64,000 nucleotides of DNA, taken from assembly GCA_008125075.1 (NCBI GenBank), contig VLTH01000003.1, positions 69,199-133,198 on the forward strand, given 5' to 3'. The position numbers and the translations under genes were made by a program. A model generated the notes under the pieces. The model was not told where the DNA came from, did not search any database, and saw only the letters and a program-made list of their open reading frames with translations. The DNA comes from Acetivibrio alkalicellulosi. Its GTDB lineage: Bacteria > Bacillota > Clostridia > Acetivibrionales > Acetivibrionaceae. Shown here piece by piece: positions 51,795 to 60,320 of this stretch. How positions within the stretch are numbered: the first letter of the stretch is position 1; the number at the start of each line of letters is the position of its first letter.

Positions 51795-53201
51795 ATGATA
51801 TACCTTAATAAAAAAAATGACATTCCTTTATATGAACAGTTATATTCAAAAATTAAAGAACAAATTGTTAGTGGTACTTTACCTAAGAATACGGCATTAA
51901 GTTCCTTGAGGGTCATGGAAAAAGAATTGCAAGTTAGCAGAAACACTGTAGATCGGGCGTATCAACAACTACTTGCAGAAGGGTATATTAGATCGGTTCC
52001 AGGAGCAGGTTACTTTGTTGAGGACATAGAAAATGATTATTTTTGTTATGATAACTTAAAAGTTAGTAGTTATACAAAAGAAAATACTGATAAAAAGAAA
52101 AAAATGAAATATGATTTTGAATATGCAAGTATTGATTCGGATTTGTTTCCATGGGGAAAATGGAAGAAGTATATACACAATGCTATGCTTTCAGAATCAA
52201 GTAGAAATGCCATTTCATACGAAAGCAACAAAGGTAATGAACTTCTAAGAAAGAGTTTGTGTGGATTTTTAAACAGGCATAGGGGAGTTAACTGCGAACC
52301 TGAACAAATCATCATATGTGCAGGTACTCAATATGGTATGGAAATAGTTTCAAACCTTCTTCCTGCTGATGTAAATCGTTTAGCATTTGAAGAACCAGGG
52401 TATAATGCAATGAGGTATATGTTTGAAGAAAAAGGTTACGCTATTACATCAATACCTGTTTTGGAAGATGGGGTAGATTTAGAGTTATTATCTAAAACAA
52501 ATTGTAATATTTTGTATATTACCCCCTCCCATCAGTTTCCTACTGGTGTTGTAACTTCAATTTCAAATCGAAATAAAATGTTGAAATGGGCATGTAATAA
52601 TGATGCATATATTGTAGAGAATGACTATGACAGTGAATTCAGATACGGAAGTATGCCTATTCCCTCACTCCAATCATTGGACAAATGTGGTAAAGTAATA
52701 TATGTAGGTACTATGTCTAAAGTATTATCACCATCAATAAGATGTGCATATGTGATTTTGCCCCAAGAGTTAATTAAGGTATATGATAAAAAATACAAAT
52801 ATTTCAACTCAGCTCTTCCTAGTTATCATCAATTTGCACTAGCTCAATTTATCGAAGATGGTATGCTAGAAAAGCATTTGCGCAGAGTATCAACAATTAA
52901 TGAGAAGAAATATTTTGTATTGATTAAGGCAATAAAAGAGTTTTTGTCTGATGAAATTGAGATATTTACTCAACCTTCAGGTGTTCACACTTTAGTACGA
53001 TTTAAGAATTGTAAAAACCAAAAGGAACTGATTGAAAAAATGGAAGAAGCATCAATAGCGATTTATGGCATTAAAATGTATTGGCATGATCAGAAAAGTG
53101 CCCAGGAAGATACATTTTTAATGGGTTTTAACTCAATGTCGGAAGATGATATACGAAATGGATGTATGAAAATGGCTAAAGTGCTACGGGAATTAAAGTA
53201 A
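51795..53201 (+). CDS. MocR/PdxR-type regulator (GntR wHTH + aminotransferase fold)
   Basis: 468 residues. GntR winged helix (about 8-75: IPLYEQLYSKIKEQIVSGTL, SRNTVDRAYQQL, GAGYFVE) joined to a class I aminotransferase-like domain with PLP motifs ENDYDSEFRY and the Schiff-base Lys in YVGTMSKVLSPSIR. MocR proteins use PLP or an amino-acid adduct to sense metabolites. It sits between amt and the PII genes with 22 and 35 base gaps, so it probably controls or belongs to this nitrogen unit, which is unusual. A role in PLP synthesis control is the alternative; no pdx genes are nearby. Confidence 0.88.
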   Translation: MIYLNKKNDIPLYEQLYSKIKEQIVSGTLPKNTALSSLRVMEKELQVSRNTVDRAYQQLLAEGYIRSVPGAGYFVEDIENDYFCYDNLKVSSYTKENTDKKKKMKYDFEYASIDSDLFPWGKWKKYIHNAMLSESSRNAISYESNKGNELLRKSLCGFLNRHRGVNCEPEQIIICAGTQYGMEIVSNLLPADVNRLAFEEPGYNAMRYMFEEKGYAITSIPVLEDGVDLELLSKTNCNILYITPSHQFPTGVVTSISNRNKMLKWACNNDAYIVENDYDSEFRYGSMPIPSLQSLDKCGKVIYVGTMSKVLSPSIRCAYVILPQELIKVYDKKYKYFNSALPSYHQFALAQFIEDGMLEKHLRRVSTINEKKYFVLIKAIKEFLSDEIEIFTQPSGVHTLVRFKNCKNQKELIEKMEEASIAIYGIKMYWHDQKSAQEDTFLMGFNSMSEDDIRNGCMKMAKVLRELK

Positions 53202-53236
53202 AATATAAAATTCATGCAAAAAGAGAGGTGTATTTT

Positions 53237-53587
53237 ATGGAAGAAACCTTAAATAGAGTAACAATTATTACAAGAAGAGAAAAACAGGAAGAACTGAGAC
53301 AAGCATTATCTGAACTAGGAATAAAGGGAATGACTGTGACAAGGGTAGAAGGTTGTGGAGTACAGCGAGTAGAGGTGCGTTATTATAGAGGCGTCAAAAC
53401 AGAAGTGAGACTGTTACCTAAAGTAATGTTTGAGATGGTAGTATCGGAAATTCCTGTAGAAAGTATTGTTAAGACGGCCAGAGAAGTTCTATATACAGGC
53501 GAAATAGGTGATGGCAAAATTTTTGTAGAAGAAGAACAAAGTGTCTTTAAAATACGTACAAAGGAAGAGGGAAAAACAGCATTATAA
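53237..53587 (+). CDS. PII nitrogen signal protein (GlnB/GlnK family), first copy
   Basis: 116 residues. PII fold with VEGCGVQR, T-loop RVEVRYYRGVKTEVRLLPK and C-terminal TGEIGDGKIFVEEE. The T-loop retains Tyr around the position uridylylated in enterics (YYRG). ATG 53237 follows AGAGG; a GTG at 53228 overlaps that site. Likely partner of the Amt transporter upstream. Confidence 0.9.
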   Translation: MEETLNRVTIITRREKQEELRQALSELGIKGMTVTRVEGCGVQRVEVRYYRGVKTEVRLLPKVMFEMVVSEIPVESIVKTAREVLYTGEIGDGKIFVEEEQSVFKIRTKEEGKTAL

Positions 53588-53605
53588 AAGGAGGAGGTAA
53601 TTAAT

Positions 53606-53971
53606 ATGGCGACAAAAATGAGTAAAGTTTCAATAATAACAAGGCGTGAGAAATTTGAGGAACTGAGAATAAAGTTATTTGAAATTGGTGTTGAAGGAAT
53701 GACCCTTACAGAAGTAGAAGGTTGTGGTGTGCAAAAAGGTATTGACTTATTGATTCGAGGAGTTAAAAAACATATTTATTTGTTACCTAAAATAAAAGTA
53801 GATATTGTGGTAAGTACAGTTCCCGTTCAGGATATAATTGATATTGCAACTAAGGTTTTGCAAACTGGAGAAATCGGAGACGGAAAGATATTTGTATCTG
53901 AGATTAAAGAAGTAATTAGAATTAGAACAGGAGAGAGAAATGAAGCAGCACTTATTAATAGTATAGATTAG
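53606..53971 (+). CDS. PII nitrogen signal protein, second copy
   Basis: 121 residues. VEGCGVQKG, T-loop IDLLIRGVKKHIYLLPK, TGEIGDGKIFV and RIRTGERNEAA as in PII. In this copy the modifiable Tyr is replaced by Ile (LIRG), so the two PII proteins probably differ in control and partner. It follows the first copy by 18 bases after AAGGAGGAGG. Confidence 0.9.
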   Translation: MATKMSKVSIITRREKFEELRIKLFEIGVEGMTLTEVEGCGVQKGIDLLIRGVKKHIYLLPKIKVDIVVSTVPVQDIIDIATKVLQTGEIGDGKIFVSEIKEVIRIRTGERNEAALINSID

Positions 53972-54032
53972 ACTTATACATAGTTCCTATAAAAAAGTTT
54001 GTTTTTTGCATACACAAGTTATATCAAAGATT

Positions 54033-54092
54033 AGAATTCAGGATTCAGAATGGAAAATAAGCAAGAGTTTAATATGCTGAATCCTGAATTCT
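54033..54092. repeat. Perfect 16-bp inverted repeat after the PII genes
   Basis: AGAATTCAGGATTCAG (54033-54048) and CTGAATCCTGAATTCT (54077-54092) with a 28-base loop. It could end the amt-PII transcript although no T-run follows. Confidence 0.6.
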
Positions 54093-54160
54093 ATGGTTCT
54101 GAATTCTTGCGGCTATGCAGCGATATAAATCTGATTTGTAGTATTGGTTTATAAAAAAAT

Positions 54161-54304
54161 CTATTCTGAAAATACTTTTCAGAATAGAAACTTTGATTTT
54201 ATGCGCGTGCAATATGTTTGCTGTCGCAAACATACACATGCGCAGCGACATTCATTCGCATTATATTTTATCCTATGTTGGTGAGATTTTTGCTCATGAA
54301 TGTC
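54161..54304 (+). repeat. 145-bp multi-hairpin element E, copy 2 (before the B12 riboswitch)
   Basis: Aligns with 49073-49219 over its full length. CTATTCTGAAAA...TTTTCAGAATAG, TATGTTTGC...GCAAACATA and GACATTCAT...ATGAATGTC stems are all kept. It ends about 80 bases before the cobalamin aptamer. Confidence 0.7.
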
Positions 54305-54384
54305 TAATTATAGATTGTCACATAAAAAAAATGTTAATTATACCTTTCTTAAAGAACAAAAATGAGGTATTATATATATATATT

Positions 54385-54556
54385 GTTGATAGGAAAACAG
54401 GTGAGAGGCCTGTACAGTTCCCGCTGCTGTAAGGGGAAGTAATATTTTATAGTAACAATAACTTGTTGCTGGCCACTGTATTTATACGGGAAGGTTAAAT
54501 ATTACGGGTTACACTTTTGTGTAACAGATACCAAAGTCAGAAAGCCTGCTTCAATA
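54385..54556 (+). promoter_or_regulatory. Cobalamin (B12) riboswitch
   Basis: Conserved blocks in order: ACAGGTGAGAGGCC, CTGCTGTAAGGGGAA, GGCCACTGTA, ACGGGAAGGT and AAGTCAGAAAGCCTGCTT. These match the cobalamin riboswitch, which represses B12 synthesis and cobalt uptake genes when adenosylcobalamin or a related B12 form is bound. It controls the cbi operon that starts 435 bases on. Confidence 0.92.
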
Positions 54557-54758
54557 CTGGAAATATAATTTGGTTACGGGATATGACCAGATATTTCAAT
54601 ATTCACTATAATGCATATTGCTGTTGTTAAAGCGTGAATAATGAATTATTTAATAAGTCCCGTCAAATCAAAACTTTGTTGATATCAATTGCGATACAAA
54701 CGAAGATAATTCTAGTTTTAATTTAATACAAAATTAATTTAGGCATCGTTAAAAAATA

Positions 54759-54872
54759 ACTTCCTCTAAGTTTTCACTTGTACGCGAAAAAGAGGAAGTA
54801 ATTCTATAGCCGAGCCTTAATTAAATTATATTGAACCCACTAAAGTATTTACATGAAGTGTTGTGGGTTCAA
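54759..54872 (+). promoter_or_regulatory. Two hairpins in the cbiM leader
   Basis: ACTTCCTCT...AGAGGAAGT (54759-54799) and TTGAACCCAC...GTGGGTTCAA (54831-54872), between the B12 riboswitch and cbiM. They could belong to the switch's expression platform or be terminators. Otherwise the 54557-54990 stretch is AT-rich without a gene. Confidence 0.5.
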
Positions 54873-54990
54873 TGAATCAAGGTATAAAATTTCGCAAAAT
54901 CCAGAATTAGTAATGTGAAATGCTTTTTGCGAATCATATAGGTGATTCAAAAAAACTTTACATAGATTATTTTTTTATAGGAGGAGTAAA

Positions 54991-55725
54991 ATGAAAAAGA
55001 AAAATGAAAAGAGGGCTTTGTTAGTATCAATAGTAATAGCAGTTATTCTAGGAATTCCTGTGTTAAATGTGTATGGTATGCACATTATGGAAGGATTTTT
55101 GCCTCCAGTTTGGTGCATCAGCTGGGGAGCGTTATGTATACCATTTTTGGTTAAGGGGTATTTTTCAATTAAGAATAAAATCCATGAAAATTCAAGAATG
55201 GTTCTTATATTGGCCATGTGCGGTGCATTTGCCTTTGTATTGTCTGCATTAAAGCTTCCTTCAATGACTGGTAGCTGTTCCCATCCAACTGGAGTTGGCC
55301 TTGGTACAATTATTTTTGGTCCTTCTGCCATGGCTATTATTAGTTCAATAGTATTGATATTTCAAGCAGTGCTACTAAACCATGGCGGGCTTACAACATT
55401 AGGTGCAAACATATTTTCTATGGGAGTAGCAGGTCCTTTGGCAACTTTTGGGATTTTCATCCTTCTAAAGAAATTTGGAGTAAAAAGAAGTATTTCAGTT
55501 TTTACAGCTGCATTTATTGGTAATATTTTAACCTATATGGTAACTTCCTTTCAGCTTTCCATAGCCTTTCCTGACATAGAGGGTGGTGTATTTGTTTCCC
55601 TTGTGAAGTTTCTTGGTATTTTCGCTGTTACTCAAATTCCTCTTGCAATTTCAGAAGGATTGTTGACTGTAATTGTGTATGATGGAATAAAAAAATATAG
55701 TACTAATGAATTAGCTATGGAGTGA
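54991..55725 (+). CDS. cbiM: Cobalt ECF transporter substrate-specific subunit CbiM
   Basis: 244 residues. The N-terminal MHIMEGFLPP motif provides the metal-binding His of CbiM after a leader helix, and a typical seven-helix core follows (KLPSMTGSCSHPTGVGLG, GGLTTLGANIFSMGVAGPL). Imports Co2+ with CbiN, CbiQ and CbiO. First gene behind the cobalamin riboswitch. GGAGGAG precedes the ATG. Confidence 0.95.
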   Translation: MKKKNEKRALLVSIVIAVILGIPVLNVYGMHIMEGFLPPVWCISWGALCIPFLVKGYFSIKNKIHENSRMVLILAMCGAFAFVLSALKLPSMTGSCSHPTGVGLGTIIFGPSAMAIISSIVLIFQAVLLNHGGLTTLGANIFSMGVAGPLATFGIFILLKKFGVKRSISVFTAAFIGNILTYMVTSFQLSIAFPDIEGGVFVSLVKFLGIFAVTQIPLAISEGLLTVIVYDGIKKYSTNELAME

Positions 55726-55763
55726 ACTCGTTTAGATAAAGCTAAACATCGGAGTATTAGGTG
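55726..55763 (+). repeat. Dispersed three-hairpin repeat, copy D (partial)
   Basis: ACTCGTTTAGATAAAGCTAA, then ACATCGGAGT...AGGTGG, matching the first third of copy B. It sits immediately after the cbiM stop, inside the operon. Confidence 0.55.
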
Positions 55764-55820
55764 GTTTGGAATAAGATAAATACTTTAAATAAATAAATAA
55801 AGAGTAGAAGGAGGTTAACC

Positions 55821-56114
55821 ATGAAATTGTGGAAAAAAAATTTGATGCTGTTGTTTTTTGTAGTTATATTAGTGGTAAGTCCACTGGTAATATTAAAAAA
55901 TGCAGAATTTTCTGGGGCAGATGAGCAAGCTGAAGAGGTGATCAAAGAGATAAACAAAGATTATGAGCCTTGGATAAATCCCTTGTTTGAGCCTGCAAGT
56001 GGGGAGATAGAGTCTTTACTATTTGTATTACAGGCAGCTATTGGTGCAGCAATACTAGGTTTTGGATTCGGTAGGCTATCGGCTAAAAAGAATATTGGAA
56101 GTGAAAATAAATGA
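55821..56114 (+). CDS. cbiN: Cobalt transporter accessory protein CbiN
   Basis: 97 residues with a membrane helix at each end (about 7-25 and 68-85) and an acidic outer loop (GADEQAEEVIKEI, PWINPLFEPASGEIESLLF), typical of CbiN. It assists metal loading of CbiM. AAGGAGG ribosome site; overlaps cbiQ by 4 bases (ATGA). Confidence 0.93.
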   Translation: MKLWKKNLMLLFFVVILVVSPLVILKNAEFSGADEQAEEVIKEINKDYEPWINPLFEPASGEIESLLFVLQAAIGAAILGFGFGRLSAKKNIGSENK

Positions 56115-56893
56115 TTGGAATAGACAGGTGTGCATACAGTTCTAATATTTCTAATATAAGGGCTGAGATTAAGTTCAGGTACGCAGTGTTTCCACTTTTG
56201 ATATGCTTATTTTACAGCTCAAATATACTAAGTATACTAACTATTACTGCAATGTCTCTATCATCGGTTTTTTTAGGGGGATTTCAACTAAAAACTTATT
56301 TGAGGCAATGTCTGGTTCCAGTAACATTTTTATTATGGGGTGTTGTTGCTGTAATTTTTGGACAGGTAGATTCTAGTGATTTAGGAGTCCTTTTTTCCTT
56401 TAAGTTGTTTGGGGGTCTTTATGGAATTAATACAACATTGTTACATAGAGGCATGACACTTTTTTTGAAAGCATTTGCATGTGTATCTTGCCTTTGTTTT
56501 TTTTCACTAAATACTCCTGTTAATTCGTTTTTGACCTATTTGAAAAAAAAGAGGTTTTCAAAGCTCCTTATTGAACTGATGGAGTTGATGTACCGTTTTA
56601 TTTTTGTTATTGGTGAAGAGGCAAAAAAGATATATATTGCTCAAAATTCACGCCTTGGTTATAAAGATTTTACAACAAGCATCAAATCATTGGGGGAACT
56701 TGTAACATCAGTATTTATAAAAGCATTTATAAGGGTTGAACGGGTAAATGCTTCATTGGAAGCAAGAGGCTTTAGTGGTGATTTTGACTATATAATTGAA
56801 GAGGAGAATGGTAGTAAACTGATGAATATCTTAACTTTATCTTTAAGTTCATTATTAATTACACTTGGCATTTTTGAAAGGTTGAAATTATGA
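56111..56893 (+). CDS. cbiQ: Cobalt ECF transporter T component CbiQ
   Basis: 260 residues. Five or six helices and the coupling motifs of ECF T proteins (SRLGY and ASLEARGFSG). It links CbiMN to the ATPase CbiO. Overlaps both cbiN and cbiO by 4 bases (translational coupling). Confidence 0.92.
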   Translation: MIGIDRCAYSSNISNIRAEIKFRYAVFPLLICLFYSSNILSILTITAMSLSSVFLGGFQLKTYLRQCLVPVTFLLWGVVAVIFGQVDSSDLGVLFSFKLFGGLYGINTTLLHRGMTLFLKAFACVSCLCFFSLNTPVNSFLTYLKKKRFSKLLIELMELMYRFIFVIGEEAKKIYIAQNSRLGYKDFTTSIKSLGELVTSVFIKAFIRVERVNASLEARGFSGDFDYIIEEENGSKLMNILTLSLSSLLITLGIFERLKL

Positions 56894-57744
56894 ATTGTAT
56901 TGAAATAAAGGATTTATGTTTTAGCTATGAAGATGGAGAAAAAGCTCTTAATAATATAAGTATGGTATTTAAAAAAGGGAAAACTACAGCACTTTTAGGA
57001 GGTAATGGTGCAGGAAAATCCACCCTGTTTTTAAACATAAATGGTGTGCTAAAACCTGAAAAGGGAAAATTGTTTATAGAAGGAAAACAGTTAAAATACA
57101 ATAAGAAAGACCTTTTAGAAATAAGAAAAAAAGTTGGAATAGTGTTTCAAGATCCTGAAAATCAACTTTTTTCCGCAAGTGTTAGAAAGGACATTTCCTT
57201 TGGTGTAATGAATCAAGGGCTTTCTAATGAAGAAATTAAAAAGAGATTGGAGTTTGTAATAAAAAAGACAAGAATAGAAAGTATTGTAAATAAACCTACT
57301 CATTCCCTCAGTTATGGACAGAAGAAAAGGGTAGCAATAGCAGGGGTATTGATAATGAATCCATCAGTAATAATCCTTGATGAGCCTACAGCAGGACTTG
57401 ATCCGTGTGGTGTCAATGAGATATTGAGTTTGATGAATGAAATTAAAGATACTATGGGAATTACAATTATTATTTCCACCCATGATATTGATTTGGTACC
57501 TTTATACTGTGATGATGTTTTTGTAATGAATAAAGGTTCTATTGTATTTGAAGGTACACCAGAGGAACTTTTTTTAAAACCTGAATTATTAAGAGAGCAT
57601 AGTTTGCGTCTTCCAAGGATAGCCCATTTAATGAGTATTTTATATAATAAAGACCATATAAATGTCAATAAAAATGCAGCTACAATTTCACAGGCTAGAA
57701 AAAGTATAAAAGAATTGTTTGAATGTGGTGAAAATGATGAATAG
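56890..57744 (+). CDS. cbiO: Cobalt ECF transporter ATPase CbiO
   Basis: 284 residues. Walker A LGGNGAGKST, Q-loop VFQDPENQLF (ECF-typical), signature SYGQKKR, Walker B VIILDEPTAGLDP and switch ISTHDIDLV. Powers Co2+ uptake. Its 3' end overlaps the cbiD start. Confidence 0.95.
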   Translation: MNCIEIKDLCFSYEDGEKALNNISMVFKKGKTTALLGGNGAGKSTLFLNINGVLKPEKGKLFIEGKQLKYNKKDLLEIRKKVGIVFQDPENQLFSASVRKDISFGVMNQGLSNEEIKKRLEFVIKKTRIESIVNKPTHSLSYGQKKRVAIAGVLIMNPSVIILDEPTAGLDPCGVNEILSLMNEIKDTMGITIIISTHDIDLVPLYCDDVFVMNKGSIVFEGTPEELFLKPELLREHSLRLPRIAHLMSILYNKDHINVNKNAATISQARKSIKELFECGENDE

Positions 57745-58861
57745 ATTTGTTGTGAAATCAGGTAAAAGATTAAGAATGGGTATTACAACGGGAACATGTG
57801 CAACAGCTGCCACAAAAGCTAGTGCAATTATGTTGCTAGATAAGAAAAAAATAAATGAAGTTAAACTTTTTCTCCCAGGTGGAGAAGATAAAACACTCCA
57901 AATCCAGGATGTATCAATTATTAATGATACTGTAAGCTGCTGCACTATAAAGGATGCAGGGGATGATCCTGATGTGACTCATGGCATTAGAATATATTCT
58001 AAAGTTAGAAAGATAAAAAATGGTATAATTATTAATGGAGGTATGGGTGTTGGAAGAGTAACAAGACCTGGGTTGCCTTGTAAGGAAGGAGAAGCGGCAA
58101 TAAATCCTGTACCAAGGAAGATGATTATTAATGCTCTTCAAAATGTTTCAAGACAATTTGGTTATGAAGGTGGATTTGAGGTGGAGATATTTGTCCCAGA
58201 AGGAGAAAGAGTAGCAAAGAAGACTTTTAATGAAAGACTTGGCATCTGTGGAGGTATTTCTATTTTAGGAACAACAGGCATTGTAGAGCCAATGAGTGAA
58301 ACTGCTTTAATAGATACAATAAAACTAGAAATAGATATAAGGAAAGCAAATAAACAGAAAATTTTACTTTTGTCACCGGGGAATTATGGGCTGGATTTTA
58401 CTAAAGATTTTTTGGGTTTGGATATCAAAAAGGCTGTAAAAATTTCAAATTATGTTGGTGAAGCCCTTGATTATGCGGTGTATAAAGATTTTAATAAAAT
58501 ACTTTTGGTAGGTCATGTGGGGAAATTGGTTAAGATTGGTGCAGGAGTGATGAATACCCATTCAAAAACAGCTGACTGCAGAAATGAGATATTTGCGGCG
58601 CATTGTGCCTTGAAAGGGTGCAAAAAGGAAGTTATCGAAAATATTATGAACTCTACCAACACTGTGGAAATACACAGGATACTCCTAGAAGAAAAATTAT
58701 GTGATGAAGTTTATGGAAGTATACTTAAAAAAATTATATACAATATTAATTATAGATTAATGAACAAGGCACAGGTTGAGGTAGTAATATTTTCTAATGA
58801 AAATGGCATATTGATGAAAACAGATTATGTAGATGATTTTATAGCACAGCTAAGGAACTAA
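57734..58861 (+). CDS. cbiD: Cobalt-precorrin-5B C1-methyltransferase CbiD
   Basis: 375 residues. N-terminal family block LRMGITTGTCATAATKA and CTIKDAGDDPDVTHG, then GGMGVGRVTRPGL and TGIVEPMSE, all typical of CbiD. It methylates C1 of the corrin ring in the anaerobic B12 pathway using SAM. I start at ATG 57734, overlapping cbiO by 11 bases; a TTG at 57719 is a weaker option. Confidence 0.93.
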   Translation: MMNRFVVKSGKRLRMGITTGTCATAATKASAIMLLDKKKINEVKLFLPGGEDKTLQIQDVSIINDTVSCCTIKDAGDDPDVTHGIRIYSKVRKIKNGIIINGGMGVGRVTRPGLPCKEGEAAINPVPRKMIINALQNVSRQFGYEGGFEVEIFVPEGERVAKKTFNERLGICGGISILGTTGIVEPMSETALIDTIKLEIDIRKANKQKILLLSPGNYGLDFTKDFLGLDIKKAVKISNYVGEALDYAVYKDFNKILLVGHVGKLVKIGAGVMNTHSKTADCRNEIFAAHCALKGCKKEVIENIMNSTNTVEIHRILLEEKLCDEVYGSILKKIIYNINYRLMNKAQVEVVIFSNENGILMKTDYVDDFIAQLRN

Positions 58862-58879
58862 TGAAAAGGAGTGAAATGA

Positions 58880-59560
58880 TTGAAAGGGAATTTATTTGGA
58901 GTAGGTGTTGGTCCCGGAGATAAAAAGCTTTTGACAATTCTTGCGGTGGAAACTCTCAAAAATGCTGGGAAAATTGTAGTACCAGATACGGGAGGGGAAA
59001 ATGTTTCACTTAATATAGTGAAGGAATATGTTGAGGATAAAGAAAAAATATATTGTAAAATGCCCATGACAAGGGAGAAAAAGCTATTACAGGAAAGTCA
59101 TAAGTTGTGTGCTGATATAATATGTAGAGAATTGGATAAAGGTCTTGATTTGGCGTTCATAACATTAGGTGACCCCACTATTTATTCTACATATATGTAT
59201 GTTCACAAGTTGGTTAGGGACAGAGGATATAATGCACAGATAGTTAATGGTATACCTTCCTTTTGTGGGGCAGCAGCTAAGCTGAATATATCTTTGTGTG
59301 ACAATGGTGAGACACTTCACATAATTCCAGCATCCTATGAGGGAATAGATGATTATTTGAAAATAAAAGGAAATAAGGTTTTGATGAAAAGTGGGAAAAG
59401 TATATTTAAGGTAAAAGAGAAGCTTGAAAAACTCAATATCCTTGATAGAGCAAAAATGGTAGAGTGTTGCTTTATGGAAAATGAAAGAATATACGAAAGC
59501 TTAAGTGAATTTGAGAAGGAGAGCAGTTATTTTTCAACAATAATTGTTAAGGGTGAATGA
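58880..59560 (+). CDS. cbiL: Cobalt-factor II C20-methyltransferase CbiL
   Basis: 226 residues of the tetrapyrrole methylase fold. GVGVGPGDKKLLT, FITLGDPTIYSTYMYV and IVNGIPSFCGAAA are the C20-methyltransferase (CbiL/CobI) signatures. Start TTG 58880 after AAGGAG. Adds the C20 methyl group with SAM before ring contraction. Confidence 0.93.
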   Translation: MKGNLFGVGVGPGDKKLLTILAVETLKNAGKIVVPDTGGENVSLNIVKEYVEDKEKIYCKMPMTREKKLLQESHKLCADIICRELDKGLDLAFITLGDPTIYSTYMYVHKLVRDRGYNAQIVNGIPSFCGAAAKLNISLCDNGETLHIIPASYEGIDDYLKIKGNKVLMKSGKSIFKVKEKLEKLNILDRAKMVECCFMENERIYESLSEFEKESSYFSTIIVKGE

Positions 59561-59561
59561 T

Positions 59562-60320
59562 ATGGTGTATTTTATTGGAGCTGGTCCTGGTGCTGTTGAC
59601 TTAATAACAGTCAGAGGATGTGAACTCTTAAAAAAGGCAGATGTAGTTATATATGCAGGCTCTTTGGTTAACCCAGAGCTTTTAAATTATACAAAGGAGA
59701 GCTGTAAGATACATAATAGTGCATCCATGACTTTAGAAGAAGTTATTGATGTTTTTGTCAAGGAGGATAGAAAGGATAAAGTAATGGTAAGGCTTCATAC
59801 TGGAGATCCAAGTATTTATGGTGCAATAAAAGAGCAAATGGATTTATTGGACAAGCATAATATATCCTACAGTGTTGTTCCAGGTGTTAGCTCATTTTGC
59901 GGGGCAGCAGCTTCCCTAAACGTGGAATTTACTTTGCCTGGTGTAAGTCAAAGTGTTATTTTATCAAGGATGGAAGGAAGAACACCTGTCCCAGAATTGG
60001 AACAAATACAAAAACTTGCCTCCCATAAAACTTCTATGGTGCTTTTTCTTACATCTTCATTAATTGATAAATTGACTAGGGAGCTCATAGAAGGGGGATA
60101 TACTGAAAATACTCCTGCTGCAATAGTATATAAAGCAACATGGCCTGATGAAAAGATTATAAGGACAACGGTGGGAAACTTGTATAAGAGTGCAAAAGAA
60201 AACAATATAACTAAAACAGCATTGATTTTCATAGGTGATTTTTTATCAAGTGACTATGAAAGGTCAAAGCTTTATGATAAATACTTTACACACCAATTTA
60301 GGAAGGCAGTAGAACAATGA
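59562..60320 (+). CDS. cbiF: Cobalt-precorrin-4 C11-methyltransferase CbiF
   Basis: 252 residues. FIGAGPGAVDLITVRG, YAGSLVNPELL, RLHTGDPSIYGAI and GVSSFCGAAASLNVEFTLPG (shorter: VSSFCGAAASL) match CbiF/CobM. Start ATG 59562 just after the cbiL stop; TTG 59544 is unlikely. Ends overlapping cbiG by ATGA. Confidence 0.94.
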   Translation: MVYFIGAGPGAVDLITVRGCELLKKADVVIYAGSLVNPELLNYTKESCKIHNSASMTLEEVIDVFVKEDRKDKVMVRLHTGDPSIYGAIKEQMDLLDKHNISYSVVPGVSSFCGAAASLNVEFTLPGVSQSVILSRMEGRTPVPELEQIQKLASHKTSMVLFLTSSLIDKLTRELIEGGYTENTPAAIVYKATWPDEKIIRTTVGNLYKSAKENNITKTALIFIGDFLSSDYERSKLYDKYFTHQFRKAVEQ

